From Richelia sp. SL_2_1 (GTDB lineage: Bacteria; Cyanobacteriota; Cyanobacteriia; Cyanobacteriales; Nostocaceae), in contig JAAUSO010000011.1 in the NCBI GenBank assembly GCA_012033205.1, positions 1 to 64,000 on the forward strand: a stretch of 64,000 nucleotides of DNA, written 5' to 3'. Made by a program: the position numbers and the translations under genes. Below the pieces are notes generated by a model that ran no database searches, was not told the DNA's origin, and saw only the letters and a program-made list of their open reading frames with translations. Shown here piece after piece: positions 21,735 to 34,213 of this stretch. Numbering within the stretch: position 1 is the first letter of the stretch; each line of letters opens with the position of its first letter.

Positions 21735-21945
21735 ATCAAAATTAATGAAATGAACTACTACTAGTCCTTTTCATTAGTTCTGATGGGTTAATTAATATAA
21801 AGTTACTAGTAGTCGGATTTTACCAGAAATCTTGTAGAGACGTTACATATAACGTCTCTACATTACGTCGGTAGAGAAACAAAACCTATCAAAATTAATG
21901 AAAAGAACTACTACTCGTGCTTTTCATTAGTTCTGATGGGTTTGT
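21735..21945. repeat. Two copies of a palindromic ~55-nt hairpin element
   Basis: catcaaaattaatgaaatgaactactactagtccttttcattagttctgatggg (~21738) and tatcaaaattaatgaaaagaactactactcgtgcttttcattagttctgatggg (~21888). Confidence 0.85.
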
Positions 21946-22313
21946 AGTTGCGTTAACCTCACCCTCCGGGTGAACGCGAAACGGCTGCTTAGCAGCTTTT
22001 ATCGCTCAAATTAAGGGCGGATATCCCAACTACAAACATTTAAATTTAATCAAAAAGACCACTAGGTCTTAATTTATTTGAATTTGAATTTGAAATTTAA
22101 AAATCCATTGTAAGTGAAGGCAGTCCAGATAATTGTTTTTTACCACTCAGTATGTTCCCCTTTGTCAAAACTTTAGAAGGAGGAAACAGTGAATAAGCGC
22201 GATCGCCAAGCAAAATTTGGCAAAACCATAAGATCAGAAATGCAAAATGTAACGGAATGCAAAGTATAATGAAAACTACGAAATGTTGAAAAATATTAAA
22301 TAAAGTTTGGTAA

Positions 22314-23753
<1,440 letters not shown>

Positions 23754-23766
23754 TTCCCCCCCATGC

Positions 23767-24669
23767 ATGAAAACGTCGGTCTCTGTAGATGAGTCCTACC
23801 AAATTTGTCGGCAAATCACAGCAAAGTATGCCAAAACTTTTTATTTAGGCACTTTGTTGATGAATCCAGCGAAGCGACGCGCAATTTGGGCAATTTACGC
23901 CTGGTGTCGTCGTACTGATGAATTGGTGGACGGTCCTGGTGCTGCTATGACCACTCCCGAAACTCTAGATTTATGGGAGCAGCATCTCGAATCCATTTTT
24001 GCTCAACACCCCCAAGAAAATGTTGATGTAGCTCTTGCGGATACATTAAAGCGCTATCCCATGGATATTCAACCCTTTCGGGATATGATTTCCGGTCAGC
24101 GTATGGACTTGTACCGCAGTCGTTACTCCACTTTTGATGATTTATATCTTTACTGTTATCGCGTAGCCGGTACTGTAGGTTTAATGTCAACGGCGGTGAT
24201 GGGAGTAAATATTGAGCAAAATACTGCTGCTTGGAACCGTGATAAGCAGCTTTATATTCCCTATGAAGAAGCAATCTCTTTAGGAATCGCATCTCAACTT
24301 ACCAACATTCTTCGCGATGTCGGTGAAGATGCCCAAAGAGGGCGAATTTATATTCCCACAGAAGATTTAGCCCGGTTTAATTACACTGAGGAAGATTTAC
24401 TTAAAGGTATAGTAGATGATAGGTGGCGTTCCTTGATGAAATGTCAAATTCAACGAGCGCGGCAATTTTACGCCCAAGCTGAGAAAGGTATTAGTTACCT
24501 CTCTCCCGATGCTCGTTTACCAGTTTGGGCGGCTTTAACTCATTACAGTCGCATCTTAAGCGTTATTGAACGCAATGACTACGATGTGTTCAATCAACGA
24601 GCCTACGTACCACAGTGGAAAAAAATCGGCACCCTGCCCTTTGCTTGGTTGCGATCGCAAATATCTTAG
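23767..24669 (+). CDS. crtB: Phytoene synthase (ORF opens at 23737; likely start MKTSVSV at 23767)
   Basis: YAKTFYLGTLLMNPAKRRAIWAIYAWCRRTDELVDGP, TNILRDVGEDAQRGRIYIP; directly downstream of pds. Confidence 0.97.
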   Translation: MKTSVSVDESYQICRQITAKYAKTFYLGTLLMNPAKRRAIWAIYAWCRRTDELVDGPGAAMTTPETLDLWEQHLESIFAQHPQENVDVALADTLKRYPMDIQPFRDMISGQRMDLYRSRYSTFDDLYLYCYRVAGTVGLMSTAVMGVNIEQNTAAWNRDKQLYIPYEEAISLGIASQLTNILRDVGEDAQRGRIYIPTEDLARFNYTEEDLLKGIVDDRWRSLMKCQIQRARQFYAQAEKGISYLSPDARLPVWAALTHYSRILSVIERNDYDVFNQRAYVPQWKKIGTLPFAWLRSQIS

Positions 24670-24817
24670 GTATAAAGAACATCAACGCACTGGGATATCA
24701 AGTTTATCCTAGTGTGTATACAATTTTTGGATTTAAATTTTTTTTACTTATACTTAAATTTAAATTAAATATTGACTTGTTCTTTATTATCTGCTACTAT
24801 TCATATTTGTTAGACCG

Positions 24818-24906
24818 GGAGAGATGGCTGAGTGGTCGAAAGCGGCAGATTGCTAATCTGTTGTACGATTAAGGTCGTACCGAGGGTTCGAATCCCTCTC
24901 TCTCCG
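24818..24906 (+). tRNA. tRNA-Ser (anticodon GCU)
   Basis: GGAGAGA...TCTCTCC acceptor, cagattGCTaatctg anticodon arm, long variable arm, GAGGGttcgaatCCCTC T-arm, G73; no encoded CCA. Confidence 0.97.
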
Positions 24907-25037
24907 TTACTAAATTTGAATCACTCAAATTAGTTTCTAAATTAAGCAAATACAATTAATGGTGCGTTAAAACAAAAGTTTCAACGCACCATTATTGTTA
25001 TGGAATATAGCGCTTTTCTGATTCATGGTGAAATACA

Positions 25038-25130
25038 AATTTTACCTCACCCCGCCCTCTTAACCCCTCTCCTTCATAAGGAGAGGGGAAGGGGGTGAGG
25101 TTTTAGTCTATTGCACTCAACCGAAAAGGG
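25038..25130. repeat. Palindromic intergenic hairpin repeat
   Basis: cctcaccccgccctcttaacccctctccttcataaggagaggggaagggggtgagg. Confidence 0.85.
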
Positions 25131-25136
25131 CTATAT

Positions 25137-25997
25137 CTATCGAGTGGTTTTAAAACCTCTGAAGTTATAACCAACTCCCACAGAAAGACCAAGGTCAGTT
25201 TCATTAAAAAATGCGGCATTAACAGCTGCTGTAGCGGTAAATTTATCTGATAGCGGTACGTCTACACCACCAGAAATTAAGAACGATAATTGTGAATCAT
25301 TTCCAGTTGCTAAAGCTAAACCGGCTCCAACATAAGGAGCAAAAGGTAATCTTTCACGGAAAGGATCTGTTACTTGCTCGAAAGAAAAATCATAGGTAAC
25401 GGGAACTAAAATTACAGTATCATTACCAAGGACGATTGAAGGACGCACCGACAAAATATCTGTCAATCCAAGTTTACTGATAACCATAAAGTTACCATCC
25501 CCTAAAGCCGAATCACCACCCAAACCGATATTTCCGGCAATACCGACATAGCTCGAACCACCACGGGTAGAACCACCAAAATCAATATCTGCTTGGGCTA
25601 AATCTGAAGAAGCGGGTATAGATGGTTTTAGATTTGCTTGTGGATATTGTAAACTTGTTTGTTGATGACGAGCAAGTTCCGCAGATGAAGTTACTGTTGT
25701 TCCAGGAACAGGTGCGGCATTTTGAGGTATTTGGTTATCCGTATTAGATGTGACTAATTCGGGATTAGCTGACAAATTTGATTGTTCAGAATTTGCATCG
25801 GAAAAGCTGGGGCTGAAATGTTCAACATCACCGCTTTCCTTTTCAGAAGTAACTTGGTTGATTGATGGTACGAAAGAACCATCAGCAGTGTCATCTACTA
25901 TTTGAGCAGAGACAGACAATCCACCACTTAATAATGTAAGGGTTGCCAACGACAGCGAAAAAACGCTTTTACGAACAAAGATGGTATTCACGTCCAC
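25137..25997 (-). CDS. Outer-membrane beta-barrel-like exported protein
   Basis: Signal peptide, low-complexity N-term, C-term YVGAGLALATGNDSQLSFLISGGVDVPLSDKFTATAAVNAAFFNETDLGLSVGVGYNF. Confidence 0.7.
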   Translation of the reverse strand: MDVNTIFVRKSVFSLSLATLTLLSGGLSVSAQIVDDTADGSFVPSINQVTSEKESGDVEHFSPSFSDANSEQSNLSANPELVTSNTDNQIPQNAAPVPGTTVTSSAELARHQQTSLQYPQANLKPSIPASSDLAQADIDFGGSTRGGSSYVGIAGNIGLGGDSALGDGNFMVISKLGLTDILSVRPSIVLGNDTVILVPVTYDFSFEQVTDPFRERLPFAPYVGAGLALATGNDSQLSFLISGGVDVPLSDKFTATAAVNAAFFNETDLGLSVGVGYNFRGFKTTR

Positions 25998-26971
25998 TCC
26001 TAAAACAATATAGCCATTTAAATATTGACTAGCTTATTTCTAATCTATTTTTGGCGATATTGAACATTTAACATCAAAAAAAATACAGCTACATCCATAA
26101 TTAGGGAGAATTTATCTAAATTGACCACATTTAAAGTCTTTGTAATATCCTTAGTTAAACGGTTGACAAAAAGATAATATACATATATGAAAATCGATTT
26201 TTCATCGAACGCGCTTTGGAATCAGCCCTTCGGTTCCTACACTGCACTTTTGACGGAGTAAAAAGTTATTAAGAGGTTACTTTTTAGGTTAGGGTGATAC
26301 TCCCATCAATATTTTTTGATCTCATCTAATGGATTGATCAAATGTTTTGAAAATGCAATTTACAGAAATAAGTCAAAACCGCACATTAGTTTTTTTGTAG
26401 CAATTATAGTCAAAATAATTTAATTATTTATTTATAGAAAAATCATATAATTCTTCTACTTCTTATGCAAAAAAACAAAAATAATTATTGTACTTGATTT
26501 TTATTATATCAACAGAAATATTTGGTAAATATATTTATTTTTGATGAAAAATAAATAAAGATGCAATTTTAAGCAAGAGTTTTATGGTATCTTTATTTAA
26601 TATTAATATCAGCTTTTTTGAAAATACTTAGCAGGTTTTGTTGGTGTTTTTATATACATGAAAAAACTAATTGTATTTCTATTTTTCAATGCTATAAAAA
26701 CCAATTTTCATGAAAATTTTAATTGGTATTTATATTTAATTGTTGTTAACAAAAATAATTTTTTATGAAATTAATTTAAACTTAATTTGAGGCAGCGTGT
26801 AATTTAATTGGCTGAAAAATGATTTTATGTTTTCTGTTACAGAGGTACTATATTTTTTTGATTTTGGAATTAAAGTTATAAAAATAGTATTGCTTCTATA
26901 GTCAACTTTCTTGAGCAATACCTTGAATTTTAAAAATATAAAACTAGTTATTAGAGTTACTAAAAACTATC

Positions 26972-27823
26972 ATGAACAGAGTTAAGATTTTGAACTTGGA
27001 AATAGATAATTGGTCAAGAAAAGAATTGCTTGATAATTTAAAATCAGGAGTAATATTCACGCCAAATGTAGACCATCTCATTAAACTGCAAAGAGATCCG
27101 GAATTTTTTCGAGCTTATAGTCTTGGAGATTATAAAATTTGTGATAGTCAAATAATTATGTACGCATCGAAATTTTTAGGAACACCAATTAAAGAAAAAA
27201 TATCTGGTTCTGATTTATTTCCGGCTTTTTGTAATTATCATAAAAACAATGAGGAAATTAAAATATTTTTATTAGGTGCTGCTCAAGGTGTAGCATATCG
27301 CGCACAAAAAAAGATTAATCATAAAATAGGAAGAATGATTGTTGTTAACACTTATTCTCCACCTTTTGGTTTTGAGCAAAATGAAGCGGAATGTCAGAAA
27401 ATAGTAGATATAATTAATAATTCAGATGCTACGGTATTAGTAATAGGACTAGGTGCGCCAAAACAAGAAAAATGGTTGTACAAATATAAGGATAAATTAA
27501 ACTCTATCAAAATATTTATGGCTTTAGGAGCAACTATTGATTTTGAAGCAGGAAATGTCAAAAGAGCGCCAAAATGGATGAGCGAAATTGGATTAGAGTG
27601 GTTATTTAGATTATTATGTGAGCCAAAAAGATTATGGAAAAGATATTTATTTGATGATATTCCTTTTTTGTTTTTAATTTTGAAACAAAAACTTAATTTG
27701 TATATCAAGAAAGACGTTGAGGATAGCCAAACTTTTTTACACCTATTCCGTTCTAAGATTACCTTTCTCTTTTTACCTCTTTCCTCTGCGCTAAGAGTGT
27801 CTCTGCGGTTTTTTAATCGGTAA
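26972..27823 (+). CDS. WecB/TagA/CpsF family glycosyltransferase
   Basis: TPNVDHLIKLQRDPEF, GSDLFPAFCNY, VLVIGLGAPKQEKWLYKYKDKL, GATIDFEAGNVKRAPKWMSEIGLEWLFRLLCEPKRLWKRYL. Confidence 0.95.
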   Translation: MNRVKILNLEIDNWSRKELLDNLKSGVIFTPNVDHLIKLQRDPEFFRAYSLGDYKICDSQIIMYASKFLGTPIKEKISGSDLFPAFCNYHKNNEEIKIFLLGAAQGVAYRAQKKINHKIGRMIVVNTYSPPFGFEQNEAECQKIVDIINNSDATVLVIGLGAPKQEKWLYKYKDKLNSIKIFMALGATIDFEAGNVKRAPKWMSEIGLEWLFRLLCEPKRLWKRYLFDDIPFLFLILKQKLNLYIKKDVEDSQTFLHLFRSKITFLFLPLSSALRVSLRFFNR

Positions 27824-27958
27824 TCTTCTGCCCGGAAGGGAGTAAGTAAGAAGTCGATTTTTAGTAAAAACCCGACTTCTATTATTTTAATGACCTACTG
27901 AGGTAATCCAAGAGTTCTATTTTTTAGAAAAGACTATATAAAAACTTAAAGACTAAAT

Positions 27959-29149
27959 TTATGCTATCGAAATCATTTCAGCTAAATTCTGTAAATAAGC
28001 TTTTCTAACTAACATTTGAGGTGTGCTATTAAGTCCGACTTTACTTAAAATTTCTTCCCAACGATATACCCAATCATGCCTCAATAATGAGTTAATTAGA
28101 TTTTGTTGACGTATTTTTTGCAATCTTTCCGGTTGTGCATCCAATTCGGCAATGATATTTACTAATTCAGTAGTTTTATCAGGTACCTCAATTACAGCAT
28201 CAGACCAGTCAAAATGTGTATTATAAGCTTCACAAACTGGTGGGGTTCCAATCATTACTGCTCCGGCTGCGGCTCCTTCAAAAAAGCGGGAACCTAATTC
28301 TTCTTGTCCCCCTGTTTGATTACCACTATCAAATTTTGCTTTATTGGCAATGAAATAACGACTTCTTTTGATTAAATTACTATATAAAATTCGATGTTCT
28401 TGATAATTCCTCATTTCTAAACCTTTGAGAGAATCGTAGAGATAAAGGAAGTTTTCTCGTTCGGTTAGCTCTAGTAAAGATTTATGTGTGATTTCTGAAC
28501 GACGGCCAATACTATAAACATCGATATGTCTTTGAGGAAGCTGTGGATAAGGACAGAACTTTACAGCATCGACGGCATAAGGCAAACTATAACAAGGACG
28601 TTTAACTAACTGATTTATAGCATCAACACTTTTACTTTGAGTGGTAAATATATAATCAAAATCTTTTGCTAATTTTAAGCAAAGTGCAGTTTTAGGATTT
28701 TCAACTTCTTTTGCCCAAATTTCATCTATCCATAATACTGCTTTTTTACATTTATCGCGCCATCCTTTGATGGCATTAATACAGGTTATGTCCCAAAAAT
28801 GTTGACAAATAAAGAATAATAAATCATATTCTTTATCTATGATTAATTCTTTACAGCCAGAGTGTAATAATTTGCTTTGACCGAAAGTTGAACCGGCACA
28901 ATTAGCCGCTTTTTTTATTACTTTAGATTTAAAATTAGATAGATATACTGGTGAAAGTAAATCGGCGTAATCAAAATCAGTAATTACATCTTCAAATTCG
29001 TATTCCGCAGAGCGAAAAGCTTCAGAATGAAAACCTCGCATTGATATTATTAAAACACGGGGTTGTTGATGAGAATTAATAGAATAATTTGGGATATTAG
29101 AGTTAAATTTTGATTGGAAATCCAGTTTTTGCTTGATAGTTTCTAACAT
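27959..29149 (-). CDS. Glycosyltransferase (CgeB-like)
   Basis: GGQEELGSRFFEGAAAGAVMIGTPPVCEAYNTHFDWSDAVIEV. Confidence 0.78.
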   Translation of the reverse strand: MLETIKQKLDFQSKFNSNIPNYSINSHQQPRVLIISMRGFHSEAFRSAEYEFEDVITDFDYADLLSPVYLSNFKSKVIKKAANCAGSTFGQSKLLHSGCKELIIDKEYDLLFFICQHFWDITCINAIKGWRDKCKKAVLWIDEIWAKEVENPKTALCLKLAKDFDYIFTTQSKSVDAINQLVKRPCYSLPYAVDAVKFCPYPQLPQRHIDVYSIGRRSEITHKSLLELTERENFLYLYDSLKGLEMRNYQEHRILYSNLIKRSRYFIANKAKFDSGNQTGGQEELGSRFFEGAAAGAVMIGTPPVCEAYNTHFDWSDAVIEVPDKTTELVNIIAELDAQPERLQKIRQQNLINSLLRHDWVYRWEEILSKVGLNSTPQMLVRKAYLQNLAEMISIA

Positions 29150-29238
29150 AATTACAAGATTTATTACAATATTGATGACAAGATTTTGTTAATCGATACA
29201 ATGTGTTTATTGGCATCTATGAATTGAAGAATTTGAGA

Positions 29239-30501
29239 TTAAGATAGTAGCTTACTTAAAAGTGCTTGTTTTGGAGCATTTACTGTTTTCCAGTCATCTT
29301 GTAATATGCCTCCAGTACCTTTACTATTAGGATTCCAGCACCAATAAGCGAAACTCAAATTATTGCGTTTGATGTAATCGACAAACTTTCGCTGCCAGAT
29401 ACCTTCTTTAGATTTACTGTCAACATGATATCCACCAAATTCGCCCACGAAAATGGGAGCAATGCGTTTTGTCGCAATATAGTGGAATCCGATTTCCCAA
29501 CGTTGGTAAAGATTTTTGGGGAATGCTGCATCTTGAAACCAGGAGACTTTTGCACCACCGTATTCGTGAGGAGAATAAACCAGTTTGTGAGGTTTTTTCA
29601 GATGTATGGGATATTCCCGAACACCCTCTAAATTTGCACCCCAAAAGTAGCCATGCTGTCGTTGATTGGGTACATTTTTTTCCACTCCTTCTACTACAAT
29701 CAACCAGTTAGGATTTACCTGAAGAATCTTATTTCCAGCTTTTTGTGCAGCTAAACGCCAATCTGTGGATGTATAATCAGTTCCCCAACTAGCACTACCA
29801 TGGGGTTCGTTTTTCAAATCTGCACCTATAACGTTGGGTTGATTTTTATAGCGTTTTGCTAACAGAATCCAAGTCTCTACCCAATCTTTTTCTGTAAAAC
29901 CATCTCCATACCATAGTTCTGAAATATGTCCATCTTTAAGACAGTGACTATCTAATAAAATCAGCAATCCCTGTTTTCCCGCTTCTTGGATAATTAAATC
30001 CATTACTTCTAGAGGAGTCTTTCCATACAGTTCAATGTTCGCACCAATAGAAAAATCTATACCACTAATCTTAGAAGATTGCAGTGCTTCCACGGAATAA
30101 GGTAAGCGAATTAAGTTATAACCTAAGCTTTTAATATGACGAAGCATTTGTTTGTAGTCTCTTACCCATAAACCATGAGGGGCATGGGTTTCAACTTCCA
30201 TCCCAAACCAATTAATACCCCGTAGGGAGACTACTTTACCTGTACTATCAACTATATGAGAACTTTGTGTAGAAAAGGGAGGCACAATGGTAGTAGCTGC
30301 GACAGAACTATTACCTGTAAATGTCCCGTGAAAAAAGCCAAAACTCAAATTTATACACAAGCATCCAAGTATCAAGCCGGTAAGGATATGTTTTTTGATT
30401 CTTCTCAATTTTGGGCTGGTTTTAGGAATATTAAATAGCCTCCATATACTCTGTTTAAAACTATTGAAGATACTACGGGTAATTGATGAGTTAAGCAGCA
30501 T
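29239..30501 (-). CDS. Glycoside hydrolase family 5 (cellulase-like)
   Basis: SLRGINWFGMEV, VIGADLKNEPHG (acid/base E), PIFVGEFGGY (nucleophile E); N-term membrane/signal segment. Confidence 0.93.
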   Translation of the reverse strand: MLLNSSITRSIFNSFKQSIWRLFNIPKTSPKLRRIKKHILTGLILGCLCINLSFGFFHGTFTGNSSVAATTIVPPFSTQSSHIVDSTGKVVSLRGINWFGMEVETHAPHGLWVRDYKQMLRHIKSLGYNLIRLPYSVEALQSSKISGIDFSIGANIELYGKTPLEVMDLIIQEAGKQGLLILLDSHCLKDGHISELWYGDGFTEKDWVETWILLAKRYKNQPNVIGADLKNEPHGSASWGTDYTSTDWRLAAQKAGNKILQVNPNWLIVVEGVEKNVPNQRQHGYFWGANLEGVREYPIHLKKPHKLVYSPHEYGGAKVSWFQDAAFPKNLYQRWEIGFHYIATKRIAPIFVGEFGGYHVDSKSKEGIWQRKFVDYIKRNNLSFAYWCWNPNSKGTGGILQDDWKTVNAPKQALLSKLLS

Positions 30502-30508
30502 AGTTGTT

Positions 30509-31672
30509 TTACATAGAACTGATTGTACTCTTTACACTGTCATAGAAATGTTCTCGACGCAGCACAGACCATGTAAGTCTGTTGTCAAGCAGTTTTTCCT
30601 GTTCTGCTTTTTTAAACGCTAATAACTGCATTAAACTACGGGCGAAACTTTTTGGATCATCGGCTATTTTGATCGCACAGGGATAGCTAGAGATACCACG
30701 CATGGCTACATTTGTCGCTACTATGGGACTTCCCGAAGCGATAGCATCCAGAGTTTTGATTTGAATTCCACCACCACTAATAGAAGGAATCGCAATCACT
30801 TTTGCTAATCCCATAAATGCTTGTGCATCGGTTACAAAACCGCAATATTTGACATTAGGATATCGTTCGATTAACCATTTTGCACCAGAGCCAGCAACAT
30901 GAATTGAGATATTTGTCGGTAAATGAGGATAAACCGCTTGGAAAAACCACTCTAAACCAGACTTATTTGCTTTCCATGTCCAGCTACCGATGATGCCAAT
31001 ATCATAGTTTTTAATTGCTGAATTTTTTGCTGGTATTGTCCAGCTAGAAGGTAGATGAAACACTTTACTACTTTTATTTTGAGTATAAAAGTAATTGGAA
31101 TCATCAGAGGTTAAAGTCCATACCTGTTTTGAGAAAGTAGCTAAATGGTCTTCTATCTTTTTTATCAAACGAGCTTCTCTTTTGTATATATATTTTGATA
31201 GATATTTTTTGGCATTTTTTAACTGTGTTTCATAAAGTTGATGTTCTACATTGTGAGCAATAAATATAACTTTAGACTTTTGATCTAATAAAGGTAATAA
31301 CCAACCTAATTGAGCATGATCGATGATAATTATATCGTAGCTATTGACCTCTAAAAGATTTTTGATTTTTGTCAAATATGTTTTAGAATAATATTTCGCT
31401 GCTGAATAAGGAAGCTGTTGACCTATGCTTAAAGCCATCCAGATAAATGGATGATATTTCGATTTTTCTGTTTCTATATATCGTTGTTCAACTACAATTT
31501 CATCGCCATTTCCGGAATTAATATCATCTGGACGTTGATATCCGACAACTAATACTTGATGTCCGGAGTATTTTAAAGCGTTAATAAAACATTGAGATGC
31601 AATTTCACCACCAGTTTTTCTTCCACTGGGAAGAACCGTTGTTAGATACAAAATTTTCATTGATTGAGTCAA
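30509..31672 (-). CDS. Glycosyltransferase (GT4/GT1-like)
   Basis: TVLPSGRKTGGEIASQCFINAL, IGSWTWKANKSGLEWF, SGGGIQIKTLDAIASGSPIVATNVAMRGI. Confidence 0.88.
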   Translation of the reverse strand: MTQSMKILYLTTVLPSGRKTGGEIASQCFINALKYSGHQVLVVGYQRPDDINSGNGDEIVVEQRYIETEKSKYHPFIWMALSIGQQLPYSAAKYYSKTYLTKIKNLLEVNSYDIIIIDHAQLGWLLPLLDQKSKVIFIAHNVEHQLYETQLKNAKKYLSKYIYKREARLIKKIEDHLATFSKQVWTLTSDDSNYFYTQNKSSKVFHLPSSWTIPAKNSAIKNYDIGIIGSWTWKANKSGLEWFFQAVYPHLPTNISIHVAGSGAKWLIERYPNVKYCGFVTDAQAFMGLAKVIAIPSISGGGIQIKTLDAIASGSPIVATNVAMRGISSYPCAIKIADDPKSFARSLMQLLAFKKAEQEKLLDNRLTWSVLRREHFYDSVKSTISSM

Positions 31673-31691
31673 CTAAAAATATAGAAAAAAT

Positions 31692-32887
31692 TTAGATTAA
31701 TGATTTAATATCTGATACGACTTCATGTATAACTTGATTACCAAATAGTGATTCAAGTAGTTTTTGCTCAATGTGATTTTGTTGAATGTTGCAGAGTAAA
31801 TTAACAATTGCTGCGGCAAAAGATTGTGTATCTGAAGCAATTTTGAAATACTGTTTAACTGAAAGAGGTAAACCCGCTATTCCTTGGGGTGTAGAGACAA
31901 TCGGTTTACCAGCTACTAACATTTCTAAGGATTTAATACTAACTCCGCTACCTGTTAAAACTGGATTAATTAATACTCTTCCAGAATGATAAATTTCTGT
32001 GGAAGATGACGGATTAATACTTAAATCTACACCATCGATATTTTCACATAGCTGTCTAATTTTATTTATCGGTTTCGCTCCAGCGATTAATACTTTTACA
32101 TTGGATAATTGAGAGCGAATTTCAGGCAAAACTTGAGTTAAAAACCAAATAATACCAGCAACATTATTATTAGAATATAGATTACCTAAAACACAACGTC
32201 ATAGTGAGAATAATGATGATTTTTTTGGTAATTATCATCTAGATTTAGAGACTTATTAAATTCTATTAAAGGAGGTAAATAGCGTCCATTTTTAAATCCA
32301 TGAGACTTCCAGAATTTTAAATCTTCTGGGGAAATGTCATAGAATAAAAGACTATTGTTTAATAAGGATTTTTCATATTTTTCTAAATGAGAAACTGATA
32401 AATATCTTTTAATTTTACTTGTGCCAATTGCAGAATTAAATAATCGTTGATAATACAGATGTTCAATGTTGTGACAGCGAGTAACTATCGGAATATCAAA
32501 ATATTGACTTAATTGAAATGCAACATCTCCACCATGAATACCATCTAACCAAACAACATGAGGTTTAAAAGCACGAACTTGAGAGATTAAATCATTTAAT
32601 TGTTGCCCCCTAACAAGTCTAGAAGTAACTTCTAAAGGATAGCGGAATAGATTTAACATTCTGCTAGCTTTAGCACATAAATTATATTGAAATGGAATCA
32701 AATAAGTAGAATTAACATATTTTTTGATTTCGGCTATTTCGTCATAATCTGGAACTCGATCAAACCAGCATATCAGTTGTAGTTCAACACCAATTTGAGC
32801 AAAAGCCTTGATTCGCCGCCACATATCTATCCGTCCGCCGTGAATAGCAGGATAAGGGATATCATGACATACTAAAGTCATCTTCAT
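31692..32887 (-). pseudogene. Glycosyltransferase split by an apparent -1 frameshift (N-part 32186..32887, C-part 31692..32129)
   Basis: N-part ends HYSHYDVVF*; one extra T (GTG TTT TTA GGT AAT) restores DVVFLGNLYSNNNVAGIIWFLTQVLPEIRSQLSNVKVLIAGAKP. Confidence 0.87.
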
Positions 32888-32938
32888 ATTGTTAGTTATT
32901 TTCGGGAAAGGTTTTCATGTTTATCCATTTTTCTTCGA

Positions 32939-34213
32939 TTAAAGAAGAACTATTATATTGATCGTTTTTAGCGAGAGGATACTCAATAGCAAGGGAAAAA
33001 CAGTAGAAACATAGACTATCCAAAAAATACTATTAGTTTCTACAAGGGTGCTTTCACTGATGTTGTACATCACTAAGAAAGTTAAATATATTAAAGGCCA
33101 AATACCCTCTATACATTTAGTGATTCGCAACCACATTACTCCCCGGAAATAAGTAGTAATAAAGCTCAATAAAAATACCGATAAACCGGCAATTCCTAGC
33201 TCTATAAATAAATCCATAAAGCCGTTGTGTCCATATGGACATTGCCAGGCAAGGGTACGCCAAAGATAAGCTGTAATTTCACTGTTCCAATCCCTCCAGA
33301 CAGCATTAAATCCATAGCCTAACCAAGGACGTTCTCTGATTAAATCAAACATTGCACTCCATATATTGGTGCGTCCAGTTAGAGTTAAATCTCTGCCTAA
33401 TGCATCAGCTACAACTGGTAAATTATCTAGCAATAATGTAGATATACTGCCAACTGTCAGTATTAATGCAATTATCAACGGTATTAATTGGTTGTAATTG
33501 CTTCGCCAACTTCTATAAAGAAATAAAATAACTGTTAGAGATAGAAACACAACTAAAGAGGATTTGGAAGTTGAAAGTACGATTAAAGCGATGGAAAGAA
33601 TATAGCCAGCCCAGGGAATCCAGCGATATTTAATATTACGAATAGGATTACTCATCGCAACAAATAAAAACACCATGCTGCTGAAAACCATCAATCTACC
33701 CAAAATATTTTTATGAGTCATGATTCCCCGCCAAGCACCGGCATGAATTCCTCCTTCTTGAACCGTCATTAAGCCATATTTTGGTAGCGCAATGGCAAAT
33801 ATAAAGCTGAATACAATTACTATGCCTAGAGCCACTGCTAATAGCTGTAATTGTTCTCTTAAAGTGAAACGCATTGCCATGTATACAGCAAATAAGCTTG
33901 TTCCTAACAGTAATCCGCTACGTCGTGGAGTCACATCCGGTGCAAAAGTCCATAAGATTGAGGCTATAACAATTCCTAAAAATAGCCATATCCAAATATC
34001 TTTTTGTGCAACACGAACAAAATTTTTCTGATGGACTGTTATTAGCAAGAAAGTTATTGTATAGATTACCGTAAAGAATTTGGGACTGTAGGGATCACTA
34101 CTTATTCCCCCACTACCTCCACCTTCTATAAGTACAGGTATCAAGGCACTTGTAGAAAGAAAAAGAGTAAATACAACAAATATCTTTTCGGTTAGCTTTG
34201 GTAACTTTGGCAT
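32939..34213 (-). CDS. O-antigen ligase/polymerase (Wzy-like) membrane protein
   Basis: Multiple TMs; RPWLGYGFNAVW and HNGFMDLFIELGIAGLSVFL. Confidence 0.87.
   Translation of the reverse strand: MPKLPKLTEKIFVVFTLFLSTSALIPVLIEGGGSGGISSDPYSPKFFTVIYTITFLLITVHQKNFVRVAQKDIWIWLFLGIVIASILWTFAPDVTPRRSGLLLGTSLFAVYMAMRFTLREQLQLLAVALGIVIVFSFIFAIALPKYGLMTVQEGGIHAGAWRGIMTHKNILGRLMVFSSMVFLFVAMSNPIRNIKYRWIPWAGYILSIALIVLSTSKSSLVVFLSLTVILFLYRSWRSNYNQLIPLIIALILTVGSISTLLLDNLPVVADALGRDLTLTGRTNIWSAMFDLIRERPWLGYGFNAVWRDWNSEITAYLWRTLAWQCPYGHNGFMDLFIELGIAGLSVFLLSFITTYFRGVMWLRITKCIEGIWPLIYLTFLVMYNISESTLVETNSIFWIVYVSTVFPLLLSILSLKTINIIVLL

Noticed and set aside
24615-24872. 85-aa ORF 24615..24872 (+)
   Set aside because: Overlaps the crtB 3' end and runs into the tRNA-Ser gene
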